Source of the DNA: Ruegeria arenilitoris
GTDB taxonomy: Bacteria; Pseudomonadota; Alphaproteobacteria; Rhodobacterales; Rhodobacteraceae
Length of the DNA stretch: 64,000 nt
Direction of reading: 5' to 3'
Assembly (NCBI RefSeq): GCF_013030985.1
Contig: NZ_WPYP01000001.1
Location: forward strand, 186,001 to 250,000
Positions 1-7,801 of this stretch are shown one piece after another. Below the pieces are notes generated by a model. That model saw only the letters and a list, made by a program, of their open reading frames with translations. It did no database searches and was not told where the DNA came from. The first letter of the stretch is position 1. Each line of letters begins with the position of its first letter. Made by a program: the position numbers and the translations under genes.

Positions 1-478
1 GCTGGGGTGCGGCACCGTTCAGGTCTGTACTGCGGCAATGACCTATGGGTTCAAGATCATTGATGAACTGACCGCTGGCCTGTCCAAGTGGATGGACGAA
101 AAGGGCTACAAGGACGTCTCGGAAGTTGTTGGTCTTGCTGTTCCAAACGTCACCGACTGGCAGTATCTGAACCTGAACTATATCGCCAAGGCCAAGATCG
201 ATCAGGACCAGTGCATCAAATGCGGCCGCTGCTACGCAGCCTGCGAAGACACCAGCCACCAGGCGATTTCGATGTCCGAGGATCGGGTGTTCGAGGTCAT
301 GGATGACGAATGCGTCGCCTGTAATCTTTGCGTGGATGTCTGCCCGGTGGATGGGTGCATCTCGATGGAACAGATGGCGGCCGGAGAGGTCGACCCGCGC
401 ACCGGTTTGGAGGTGCAGCCCGACTATGCCAATTGGACGACACATCCAAACAACCCGATGGCAAAGGCCGCCGAGTAA
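1..478 (+). CDS. preA: NAD-dependent dihydropyrimidine dehydrogenase subunit PreA, 3' end
   Basis: This is the C-terminal part of PreA, which with PreT reduces uracil and thymine to their dihydro forms, the first step of reductive pyrimidine breakdown. The reading frame is open from the first full codon at base 2, so the gene starts before the window. Visible are the end of the flavin barrel (LGCGTVQVCTAAM, with the family's GCGTVQVCTA signature) and two 4Fe-4S motifs, CIKCGRCYAACED and CVACNLCVDVCPVDG. PreT is expected upstream but lies outside. The dihydropyrimidinase and carbamoylase genes for the next two steps lie 2.4 kb downstream on the same strand. Confidence 0.93.
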   Translation, partial: LGCGTVQVCTAAMTYGFKIIDELTAGLSKWMDEKGYKDVSEVVGLAVPNVTDWQYLNLNYIAKAKIDQDQCIKCGRCYAACEDTSHQAISMSEDRVFEVMDDECVACNLCVDVCPVDGCISMEQMAAGEVDPRTGLEVQPDYANWTTHPNNPMAKAAE

Positions 479-975
479 GCGTTATTGCAGAATAAGAAGG
501 GGCCGGTGAACAGCCAGCCCTTTGCCGTAAATGTCGCACGCGTGGCCACAGGCCTATGGGTTTTCTATTCTATGTCGAGCAAAGCTCCCGGAGATTTCTT
601 CGGGAGCAGGGTAGTGAGGTCCGGTCAGCGGACAAAGCCGCCTTGTGCATGAGCAGCTATCGCTGACGCTGCATTTGTTCGCGGACGCAACACAGCCATT
701 GCGGCAACGCAGCGTGCGTTACCATAACCGAAATTCAGAGTGTCATTTTGCGGTGTTTGAAACTGCCCTTTCGCGGCACTCAGGTTCGGTATTCGATAAG
801 CGCAACTTTCCCTTCATTTCTAAAACAGCCCGAACTGACGCGAACGGTCCGTAGCTGCCGGTGATCGCGGTGCTGCAGCGCAGCCCGTCGGTCTGGTCAT
901 TCGTTGCAACTGCGGGATCAAGGCTTGCTCGAACTTTGGCTTTGCGGCTCTGCAAAAACCTAATGTTCTAGTGAA
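479..975. other. Non-coding stretch after preA
   Basis: About 500 bases without a convincing gene. The short open frames here lack ribosome-binding sites and recognisable proteins. A 7-bp inverted repeat (GCTCCCG at 584-590 and CGGGAGC at 601-607, 10-nt loop) could end preA transcription, but no T-run follows it. Nothing else was recognised. Confidence 0.5.
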
Positions 976-1686
976 TCAGCCACCGATCTGGGTCATCGTA
1001 GCTTGAACCGCATGATATCTTTGAGCGTTGGGCGGGTGCGTTCCTAGAAAGCGATCACCAGGATCGGGAACTCGCGCGAAGTACAGCGCACCTTTGAGTG
1101 GATCATAGCCCGCTTTATGGGCGATTACCGTGCCTAGTTGATCAGCTTCCAATTCAAAGTTCTTTGAATAGCTGCGCCCGCCAACAAACGCTCCAAGATC
1201 TTGCGCTGCGGCAATGTCATTCGGTCCAGTCCCGGCTATTGTTGCCAGACTCGCCAAAATAACCGCACCAGCGGCCGCGTTCTGAGCACGTCGCGCTAAA
1301 TGACCTTGAATGTGGTGAGCGGCTTCATGCGCCATAACAAATGCAAGTTCATCGGTATTGTTCACATTACGTGTCAGCGCTTGGGTCATCGTGATCACCG
1401 GGCGTCCCGACTTGCTTAAACTTTGATAGGCGTTTGAGGGTGCTTTTTTATTTGGATCAATGCGGATCAAAAAATCGCAATTCACTCCTGCAGTGCGGCG
1501 GCGGCATTCTCGCTCTGCCGCGGGTTCTATTCGAGAGGCTACCTGACGGAATCTAATTTGTGCCTGCTGTGAACTGACGGGGGCACTTGCGCGACCGGGG
1601 TTTGGGATCGGCGCCGATGGAGGAGGGTTGGTTGATACGCATCCCGCCAGCATCAAAATAGCTAATACCAATACAGTTCGCTTCAT
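976..1686 (-). CDS. M48 family metalloprotease, predicted lipoprotein
   Basis: A zinc metalloprotease of the M48 (Ste24/HtpX/LoiP/BepA) type, probably anchored in the envelope and acting in protein quality control. The start was placed at 1686, inside a longer frame, because it follows GGAAAGA and opens a clean lipoprotein signal (MKRTVLVLAILMLAGC, lipobox LAGC). The catalytic HEXXH motif is HEAAH within MAHEAAHHIQGHL, and the downstream ELEAD segment supplies the third zinc ligand. At 236 residues it is of normal length for the short lipoprotein M48 group. It sits alone on the opposite strand between preA and rutR with long non-coding flanks and appears less GC-rich than its neighbours, so it may be a later insertion into the pyrimidine cluster. 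Confidence 0.88.
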   Translation of the reverse strand: MKRTVLVLAILMLAGCVSTNPPPSAPIPNPGRASAPVSSQQAQIRFRQVASRIEPAAERECRRRTAGVNCDFLIRIDPNKKAPSNAYQSLSKSGRPVITMTQALTRNVNNTDELAFVMAHEAAHHIQGHLARRAQNAAAGAVILASLATIAGTGPNDIAAAQDLGAFVGGRSYSKNFELEADQLGTVIAHKAGYDPLKGALYFARVPDPGDRFLGTHPPNAQRYHAVQATMTQIGG

Positions 1687-2113
1687 AAACACATCTTTCC
1701 AACAATTTAGAGCACCGAAATAGAGTCCGCAGTCCTCGAAAAGCCAACATCCAAATTCGAGTCTAGGGCCTGAATGAGTTGTTATCCAATAACAGAGGAG
1801 ATTGTCCGTAGTCGCACCCCGGTTCAGCTGCTGCCAAAATGGTAAGCACCGCAAATGGCATTGCAACGAACGGCCAGTTGGTTCGCGACTCCGTCACTAA
1901 CGACCTGAACCGCGTTGAACGCGTCAACAGTCGCTATTGCCGCCGCTCCACGGCTTGAAACCAATCTGCTTCGCGGCGAAGGGAATGCTGCGTGTGCACG
2001 CACAGTTCTGCGGGCGCTTACGGTATGGGCTCGGAACGGACATTAAGCTCCGAGCTTCACTATCGTTCACCTGCACCACTTACTGTAAAGGGTCGGGGTG
2101 AACGTCCCTTTTT
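1687..2113. other. Non-coding stretch between the M48 gene and rutR
   Basis: About 430 bases with no supported gene. It holds two imperfectly spaced inverted repeats: GCTCGGA (2029-2035) with TCCGAGC (2049-2055), and CGTTCACC (2064-2071) with GGTGAACG (2097-2104). The second lies directly past the rutR stop and could fold in the rutR transcript, but there is no T-run. The M48 promoter should be near 1690-1860; no clear consensus boxes were seen. Confidence 0.45.
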
Positions 2114-2722
2114 CTATGGTGTGAGCAGTTTGCGATAGAGCGTGTCGATAAACGGTTCGGCGCCCTCGAACGGGTCTTCATCGCCCAAAATCGCGCGCAC
2201 CTGCACATCGAAGTCCGCATAATGCTGGGTCAGGGCCCAGATCGAGAATACCAGGTGATAGGGGTGAACCTGCGCAATTTTGCCCTCGTCCATCCAATGC
2301 TTGAGGATCGTGGTTTTCTCATCCACCAGCTGTTTCAAATCCTGCGACAGCGCGTCGTGAATGCGCGGCGCGCCCTGAACCAGCTCATTGGCAAACAGAC
2401 GGCTTTCGCGCGGCAGTTCGCGGCTCATCTGCAGTTTGCGACGGATGTAAGAGAGGATTTCCTCCATCGGGTCACCGGCCTCATCCAGATCGTGCAGCGG
2501 GGCAAGCCAGACATCCAGAAGGCCAGATAGAAGGGCGGTGTGAATCGCCTCTTTCGACGGGAAGTAATACAACAGGTTCGGTTTGCTCAGCCCGGCTTCG
2601 GTTGCGATCTGGTCGACGGTCGAGCCGCGAAACCCGTGTGCCGAGAACACATTCAAGGCAGCGTCCAGAATCGCTGCTCGGTTCTTTTTCTGAATTCTGG
2701 TTGGGGCGCGGTCTTTGGGCAT
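2114..2722 (-). CDS. rutR: TetR family regulator, RutR type
   Basis: A 202-residue TetR repressor with the N-terminal helix-turn-helix (about residues 15-60, AAILDAALNVFSAHGF...IATEAGLSKPNLLYYFPSK) and a C-terminal domain typical of RutR/YcdC (LFANELVQGAPRIHDAL, HPYHLVFSIWALTQHYADF). In E. coli RutR binds uracil or thymine and controls pyrimidine use. Here the gene is divergent from the carbamoylase-dihydropyrimidinase-ABC operon, and the shared 171-bp interval contains a perfect RutR-consensus palindrome. Control of the reductive pathway by pyrimidines is therefore inferred. The start gives a normal family N-terminus. Confidence 0.9.
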   Translation of the reverse strand: MPKDRAPTRIQKKNRAAILDAALNVFSAHGFRGSTVDQIATEAGLSKPNLLYYFPSKEAIHTALLSGLLDVWLAPLHDLDEAGDPMEEILSYIRRKLQMSRELPRESRLFANELVQGAPRIHDALSQDLKQLVDEKTTILKHWMDEGKIAQVHPYHLVFSIWALTQHYADFDVQVRAILGDEDPFEGAEPFIDTLYRKLLTP

Positions 2723-2828
2723 GTTTTCAGGCTGTCTCTTTTTCCGGCAAGCAGGCGGCGTTTATGCCAAAATTATCGACGGTGTCTCGCAATTTCTTGA
2801 CTGATGACCAACCCGTGATAGCGTGAGT

Positions 2829-2844
2829 TTGACCAGATGGTCAA
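2829..2844. promoter_or_regulatory. RutR operator
   Basis: TTGACCAGATGGTCAA matches the published E. coli RutR consensus TTGACCANNTGGTCAA at every fixed position; one further base pairs on each side (2828-2845). It lies about 50 bases before the chosen start of the carbamoylase gene and 107 bases before rutR. A -35-like TTGACT is at 2797-2802, though no well-spaced -10 box is clear. The position fits repression of the catabolic operon relieved by uracil or thymine. Confidence 0.85.
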
Positions 2845-2893
2845 ATCAAGACACCAAAAGCGAGCTAAATCGCAAGCAACAGGGAAGAAGAAA

Positions 2894-4144
2894 ATGGCAG
2901 CTCCGGCGCAGAACCTCAGGATCAATGGCGACAGGTTGTGGGACAGTCTGATGGAGATGGCCAAGATCGGCCCCGGTGTGGCGGGTGGCAACAATCGCCA
3001 GACCCTGACCGATGAGGATGCCGAAGGGCGCGCGCTGTTCCAGAAATGGTGTGAGGACGCCGGTTGCACGATGGGGTTGGACCAGATGGGTAACATGTTT
3101 GCCCGCCGCGAGGGCACTGACCCCGAGGCGCTGCCGGTCTATGTCGGCTCGCATCTGGATACACAACCCACGGGCGGAAAGTATGACGGCGTTTTGGGGG
3201 TGCTGGGCGGTTTGGAAGTGATCCGCACCCTGAACGATCTGGGCATCAAGACCCGGCACCCCATTGTGGCGACCAACTGGACCAACGAAGAGGGCACGCG
3301 ATATGCGCCGGCGATGTTGTCCTCGGGCGTTTTTGCCGGGGTTCACGCGCAGGATTGGGCTTATGACCGCGAGGATGCCGAGGGCAAGAAGTTCGGCGAT
3401 GAGTTGCAGCGCATTGGCTGGCGGGGCGACGAAGAGGTTGGCGCTCGCAAGATGCACGCGTTCTTTGAGCTGCACATCGAACAGGGGCCAATCCTTGAGG
3501 CCGAAGGCAAGGATATCGGTGTTGTCACCCACGGGCAGGGCCTGAGCTGGACGCAGGTCACAGTGACGGGGAAGGACGCTCATACCGGCTCGACCCCGAT
3601 GCCGATGCGCAAGAATGCCGGTCTGGCAATGGCGCGGATTCTGGAAAAGGTGGACGAGATCGCGTGGTCAAATGCGCCCCATGCGGTGGGTGCGGCTGGG
3701 CATATCGACGTTTATCCGAACTCGCGCAACGTGATTCCGGGCAAGGTGGTCTTCACAGTCGATTTCCGTTCACCCGATCTGGACGTGATCACGGATATGG
3801 AGAATCGGTTGCGTGTCGCGGCCGAGGATATTGTCGATAAGATGGGTCTGCAGATCGAGTTCGAGAAGGTCGGTGGTTTTGATCCGGTGAAATTCGATGA
3901 TGGCTGCGTAGCGGCTGTGCGCGATGCGGCCGAGCGGCTGGGCTTTTCGCATACCGACATCATTTCGGGCGCCGGGCATGATGCATGCTGGATCAACCGC
4001 GTGGCGCCGACCGCGATGGTCATGTGCCCATGCGTGGACGGGCTGAGCCACAATGAGGCCGAGGACATCAGCAAGGAATGGGCTGCTGCCGGGGCGGATG
4101 TTCTGTTTCACGCAGTCGTCGAGACGGCGGAGATCGTGGAATAG
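2894..4144 (+). CDS. Zn-dependent N-carbamoyl amidase (N-carbamoyl-beta-alanine amidohydrolase type)
   Basis: This 416-residue M20/hydantoinase-carbamoylase enzyme should hydrolyse N-carbamoyl-beta-alanine (from uracil) and its 2-methyl analogue (from thymine) to the beta-amino acid, CO2 and ammonia, the last step of the reductive pathway. Metal and substrate motifs are GSHLDTQPTGGKYDG (residues 85-99), NEEGTRY, ELHIEQGP, GQGLSW and SGAGHDACW. I chose the start at 2894 (MAAPAQNL) because AGGGAAGAAG precedes it. The longer frame from 2837 would begin inside the RutR operator and add 19 basic residues that look non-coding. Related L-carbamoylases and allantoate amidohydrolases share the fold; the next-door dihydropyrimidinase and PreA favour the pyrimidine role. 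Confidence 0.87.
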   Translation: MAAPAQNLRINGDRLWDSLMEMAKIGPGVAGGNNRQTLTDEDAEGRALFQKWCEDAGCTMGLDQMGNMFARREGTDPEALPVYVGSHLDTQPTGGKYDGVLGVLGGLEVIRTLNDLGIKTRHPIVATNWTNEEGTRYAPAMLSSGVFAGVHAQDWAYDREDAEGKKFGDELQRIGWRGDEEVGARKMHAFFELHIEQGPILEAEGKDIGVVTHGQGLSWTQVTVTGKDAHTGSTPMPMRKNAGLAMARILEKVDEIAWSNAPHAVGAAGHIDVYPNSRNVIPGKVVFTVDFRSPDLDVITDMENRLRVAAEDIVDKMGLQIEFEKVGGFDPVKFDDGCVAAVRDAAERLGFSHTDIISGAGHDACWINRVAPTAMVMCPCVDGLSHNEAEDISKEWAAAGADVLFHAVVETAEIVE

Positions 4145-4200
4145 GGGGCTCGGCCCCCCGTCGCCCGCTGGGCGACTCCCCCGAGGTATTTTTGGCCAGA
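4144..4200. repeat. Double-hairpin intergenic palindrome, terminator-like
   Basis: Directly after the carbamoylase stop come a hairpin GGGGGC-TCG-GCCCCC (4144-4158), a second perfect 7-bp hairpin GTCGCCC-GCT-GGGCGAC (4160-4176), then CCCCCGAGGTATTTTTGG with a T-run at 4189-4193. From general knowledge, very similar GC-palindrome plus GAGGTATTTTTGG(C/A)C motifs recur at gene ends in Rhodobacteraceae genomes, so this is probably a dispersed repeat. It lies inside the operon before hydA, where it could lower read-through or stabilise the 3' end. Confidence 0.6.
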
Positions 4201-4237
4201 TGAAGCAAGCGGCGCAGACCGCAACAGGGAGATTAAA

Positions 4238-5692
4238 ATGAGCACTGTCATCAAGAACGGAACCGTCGTGACCGCCGATCTGTCTTACAAGGCGGATGTA
4301 ATGGTAGAAGATGGAGTGATCACCGAGATCGGAATGGATCTGAAAGGTGACAAGGAACTGGATGCGACCGGGTGCTATGTCATGCCGGGTGGGATCGACC
4401 CGCACACCCATTTGGAAATGCCATTCATGGGCACTTACTCCAGTGATGATTTCGAAAGCGGTACGCGTGCGGCTTTGGCCGGGGGCACCACGATGGTGGT
4501 GGATTTCGCGCTGCCGAACCCCGGTGAGGGGCTGCTGGATGCGTTGAAGCGCTGGGACAACAAATCGACGCGGGCGAATTGCGACTACTCGTTCCACATG
4601 GCGGTGACATGGTGGGGCGAACAGGTGTTCGACGACATCAAGACGGTGATCGAGACGCGCGGCATCAACACATTCAAGCACTTCATGGCCTACAAGGGCG
4701 CGCTGATGGTGAACGACGATGAGCTTTTTGCCTCGTTCAAGCGTCTGGCCGAACTGGGCGGTATTGCCATGGTGCACGCCGAGAATGGTGACGTTGTGGC
4801 CGAGTTGCAGGCCAAGCTGATGGCCGAAGGCAACACCGGCCCCGAAGCCCATGCCTATTCGCGTCCGCCGCAGGTGGAAGGTGAGGCGACCAACCGCGCC
4901 ATCATGATTGCCGACATGGCGGGTGTGCCGCTCTATGTGGTGCATACCTCCTGTGAAGAGGCTCACGAAGCCATTCGCCGGGCCAAGATGCAGGGCAAAC
5001 GGGTGTGGGGTGAGCCTCTGATTCAGCATCTGACGCTGGATGAGAGCGAGTATTTCCACCAGGATTGGGATCACGCGGCGCGGCGGGTCATGAGCCCTCC
5101 GTTCCGGAACAAGCAGCACCAGGACAGTCTGTGGAACGGTCTGCACTCGGGTACTCTGAGCGTAGTGGCGACCGACCATTGTGCTTTTACGACCGAGCAG
5201 AAGCGCTTTGGCGTGGGCGATTTCACCAAGATTCCGAATGGCACGGGCGGCTTGGAAGACCGGATGCCGATGCTGTGGACCCATGGGGTGAATACCGGAC
5301 GACTGACAATGAACGAGTTCGTCGCCGTGACGTCAACAAACATCGCCAAGATCATGAATTGCTACCCGAAAAAAGGTGCGATCCTAGTTGGGGCTGATGC
5401 GGATATCGTGGTGTGGGACCCTGAAAAAACCAAAACGATCAGTGCGGACACGCAACAATCCTCGATCGATTACAACGTGTTCGAGGGGAAAGAGGTCAAA
5501 GGTCTGCCGCGCTTTACCCTGACACGCGGTCAAGTGGCGGTGCATGACGGTGAAATTCGCACTCAGGAAGGGCATGGTGAGTTTGTCGCGCGCGAACCCA
5601 ATGGTCACGTGAACAAGGCGCTGAGCACCTGGAAAGAGCTGACCGCGCCGCGACCGGTCGAGCGGACGGGTATCCCGGCGACGGGGGTGTAA
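4238..5692 (+). CDS. hydA: Dihydropyrimidinase
   Basis: A 484-residue cyclic amidohydrolase that opens dihydrouracil or dihydrothymine to the N-carbamoyl-beta-amino acid, the middle step of the pathway. The binuclear metal centre is visible: HTH in GGIDPHTHLEMPF (H56, H58), the lysine to be carboxylated in KHFMAYKG (K153), histidines in MVHAENGD and VVHTSCEEAH, and the aspartate in ATDHCAFT. Length and motifs fit dihydropyrimidinase better than allantoinase or D-hydantoinase alone. A good ribosome-binding site (CAGGGAG) lies 7-8 bases before the ATG. It follows the carbamoylase gene by 93 bases, and its stop directly abuts the GTG of the next small gene. Confidence 0.93.
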   Translation: MSTVIKNGTVVTADLSYKADVMVEDGVITEIGMDLKGDKELDATGCYVMPGGIDPHTHLEMPFMGTYSSDDFESGTRAALAGGTTMVVDFALPNPGEGLLDALKRWDNKSTRANCDYSFHMAVTWWGEQVFDDIKTVIETRGINTFKHFMAYKGALMVNDDELFASFKRLAELGGIAMVHAENGDVVAELQAKLMAEGNTGPEAHAYSRPPQVEGEATNRAIMIADMAGVPLYVVHTSCEEAHEAIRRAKMQGKRVWGEPLIQHLTLDESEYFHQDWDHAARRVMSPPFRNKQHQDSLWNGLHSGTLSVVATDHCAFTTEQKRFGVGDFTKIPNGTGGLEDRMPMLWTHGVNTGRLTMNEFVAVTSTNIAKIMNCYPKKGAILVGADADIVVWDPEKTKTISADTQQSSIDYNVFEGKEVKGLPRFTLTRGQVAVHDGEIRTQEGHGEFVAREPNGHVNKALSTWKELTAPRPVERTGIPATGV

Positions 5693-6094
5693 GTGGCGGT
5701 TGTTCGCGGTGTTTTGGGGTACTTGGCAGCAGTGTATTGCGCGTCCCTGATCATTTGGGGATGGCAAATGAGCATCTTTAGGCAGCCATGGCCAGCACAA
5801 GTCGGTTTGGTCATTCAGGCGGGAATAACGTTGCCGTTGGCTGTAGTGTTCTCAGCCATTCCGGCCTTTGTACTGCGGATGATTGCGGTGATCTTTCACC
5901 TTCTTCATCCGATAACGGCTGGGGTTTGTGGCGCAGTGACGGGTGCGGCGGTGTACCTTTTGCTCAACACCGAAAATATGACTGGACGACCTTTGGTGGT
6001 CGATTTGCATGGCCTACTACTGTTTAGCGTTGCAGGAGCGATTGCTGGGTTGGTTTGGCTTTGGGTCGAAAGATTGGGGACTAATAAAGAATGA
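5693..6094 (+). CDS. Small four-helix membrane protein of unknown function
   Basis: I do not recognise this 133-residue protein. It has four hydrophobic stretches (about residues 5-27, 36-58, 62-86 and 100-125) with short polar loops, so it should be an inner-membrane protein. The start is a GTG placed immediately after the hydA stop. Its stop overlaps the start of the ABC ATPase gene as ATGA, which argues for translation in the operon. Base composition is less GC-biased than in the neighbours. A role with pyrimidine uptake or efflux is possible only by position. Confidence 0.6.
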   Translation: MAVVRGVLGYLAAVYCASLIIWGWQMSIFRQPWPAQVGLVIQAGITLPLAVVFSAIPAFVLRMIAVIFHLLHPITAGVCGAVTGAAVYLLLNTENMTGRPLVVDLHGLLLFSVAGAIAGLVWLWVERLGTNKE

Positions 6095-6876
6095 CAACTG
6101 GTGCGCCGGTAATTGAGGCTAAAAACCTCGACCTCACCTTCCAAACAAACGATGGCCCGGTCCAGGCCCTTAAGGATGTAAACCTGACCGTCAACAAAGG
6201 CGAGTTTGTGAGCTTCATCGGCCCCTCGGGCTGCGGCAAGACCACCTTCTTGCGTTGTATCGCAGCGCTGGAATCGCCGACCGGAGGAGCGCTGACCGTC
6301 AACGGCATGACGGCGGATGAGGCGCGGCGGAACCGGGCTTATGGCTATGTGTTTCAGGCGGCGGGTCTGTATCCTTGGCGGACTATTGCCAAGAACATCA
6401 AACTGCCGCTTGAGATCATGGGATACTCGGGCAAGGAGCAGGAAGAGCGGGTGAGCAAGGTTCTGGAACTTGTTGATCTTGCGGGGTTTGGCGGCAAGTT
6501 TCCCTGGCAGCTGTCGGGCGGGATGCAGCAGCGCGCCAGTATCGCGCGGGCGCTGGCATTTGATGCCGATATCCTGTTGATGGACGAACCCTTTGGCGCG
6601 CTGGACGAGATCGTGCGCGACCACCTGAACGAACAGCTTCTGGCGCTTTGGGCGCGGACGGAAAAGACCATCGGTTTCGTAACGCACTCGATCCCCGAGG
6701 CGGTGTATCTCAGCACCAAGATCGTGGTGATGAGCCCGCGACCTGGGCGGATCACGGACGTGATCGACAGCCCTCTGCCGAAAGAACGACCGCTGGATAT
6801 TCGCGATACTCCGGAATTCATCGAAGTGGCGCATCGTGTACGCGAGGGGCTGCGGGCGGGGCATGCCGATGTTTAG
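6091..6876 (+). CDS. ABC transporter ATPase, SsuB/TauB/ThiZ type
   Basis: The 261-residue nucleotide-binding subunit of an importer. Walker A is GPSGCGKTT (about residues 45-53), the signature is LSGGMQQRASIARAL, Walker B is ILLMDEPFGALDE, and the switch histidine is in FVTHSIPEA. This sequence class serves permeases for sulfonates, nitrate, riboflavin or pyrimidine-like compounds. It starts with an ATGA overlap with the small membrane gene and runs into two permease genes and a THI5-type binding protein. The location inside the RutR-linked operon suggests import of a pyrimidine or related compound. Confidence 0.88.
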   Translation: MTTGAPVIEAKNLDLTFQTNDGPVQALKDVNLTVNKGEFVSFIGPSGCGKTTFLRCIAALESPTGGALTVNGMTADEARRNRAYGYVFQAAGLYPWRTIAKNIKLPLEIMGYSGKEQEERVSKVLELVDLAGFGGKFPWQLSGGMQQRASIARALAFDADILLMDEPFGALDEIVRDHLNEQLLALWARTEKTIGFVTHSIPEAVYLSTKIVVMSPRPGRITDVIDSPLPKERPLDIRDTPEFIEVAHRVREGLRAGHADV

Positions 6877-7801
6877 ACAGGAGTTACATGCGTTTTGGGC
6901 CGTTCTTACGGTGTTGTTGGTAATCGGCGTATTCTGGTACGCCGCCTGTGTGCCGATGAACATCAAGGGTGTTCTGACCGAACAGGAAAGGACAGGCGCT
7001 GAGGTGCAGCCTCCGTCCGCCAAGGAGCGGCGCGACATGTCCGAATTCGGTCTGGCGTTGAACAACAGATTTGCCATTCCGGCCACGTGGGAGCAGGAAA
7101 GGCCTCGTCTTCCAGCCCCACATCAGGTGGCCATCGAGATGTGGGAGACGACGGCGCAGAAGAAGATCACTTCGAAACGGTCGCTGTTCTATCACGGCTG
7201 GGTGACGTTGAGCGCAACGATGCTGGGCTTTGCGATCGGTACTGGGCTGGGCATTCTGTTGGCCGTCGGGATCGTTCACAGCAGGGTTATGGACCTTTCG
7301 GTGATGCCATGGGCCATTGTCAGCCAGACCATTCCGATCATTGCGCTGGCTCCGATGATCATTGTGGTGCTGTATTCGGTGGGTGTTCAGGGGATCATTC
7401 CCAAGGCTATTATCTCTGCCTATCTCAGCTTTTTTCCCGTCGTCGTTGGCATGGTCAAAGGCCTGCGCAGCCCAGATGCGATGCAGCTGGATCTACTGCG
7501 GACCTATAACGCCAGCCGGTCCCAGGGGTTTTGGAAGCTGCGCTTGCCAGCGTCGATGCCGTACCTGTTCACTTCGCTGAAGATCGGCATCGCGGCCTCA
7601 CTGGTCGGGGCCATCGTGGGTGAGCTGCCGACCGGGGCGGTCGCCGGTCTGGGCGCGCGCCTGTTGGCGGGCAGCTATTACGGTCAGACGGTGCAAATCT
7701 GGTCGGCCTTGTTTGCCGCAGCCATTCTGGCCGCCTGTTTGGTCGGCTTGTTGGGGTTGGTCGAGCGGACCGTGCTCAAGCGGATGGGGATGGCGCAATG
7801 A
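6869..7801 (+). CDS. ABC transporter permease with extended N-terminus
   Basis: A permease of the SsuC/TauC type, about 310 residues. An N-terminal helix (about residues 8-27) is followed by a polar segment of roughly 80 residues, then five to six helices with the cytoplasmic coupling region around ATYNASRSQGFWKLRLPASMPYLF. The start is uncertain between 6863 and 6869; 6869 was chosen because GGGCGGGG lies at a suitable distance. It overlaps the end of the ATPase gene, and its stop overlaps the next start as ATGA. The second permease implies a heterodimeric membrane channel. Confidence 0.85.
   Translation: MFRQELHAFWAVLTVLLVIGVFWYAACVPMNIKGVLTEQERTGAEVQPPSAKERRDMSEFGLALNNRFAIPATWEQERPRLPAPHQVAIEMWETTAQKKITSKRSLFYHGWVTLSATMLGFAIGTGLGILLAVGIVHSRVMDLSVMPWAIVSQTIPIIALAPMIIVVLYSVGVQGIIPKAIISAYLSFFPVVVGMVKGLRSPDAMQLDLLRTYNASRSQGFWKLRLPASMPYLFTSLKIGIAASLVGAIVGELPTGAVAGLGARLLAGSYYGQTVQIWSALFAAAILAACLVGLLGLVERTVLKRMGMAQ

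Noticed and set aside
584-607. Hairpin as a preA terminator
   Set aside because: The stem is only 7 bp with a 10-base loop and no T-run; kept only as a note.
645-854. 69-codon open frame after preA
   Set aside because: No ribosome-binding site, no recognisable protein and isolated position; not supported as a gene.
2029-2104. Inverted repeats as a structured RNA or operator
   Set aside because: Arms of 7-8 bp with long loops in a 430-base gap can arise by chance and do not match a known motif.
3770-5284. 504-codon open frame on the minus strand
   Set aside because: It is antisense to the carbamoylase and dihydropyrimidinase genes, is rich in His, Arg and Gln, and shows no family motif. It is a GC-rich shadow frame.
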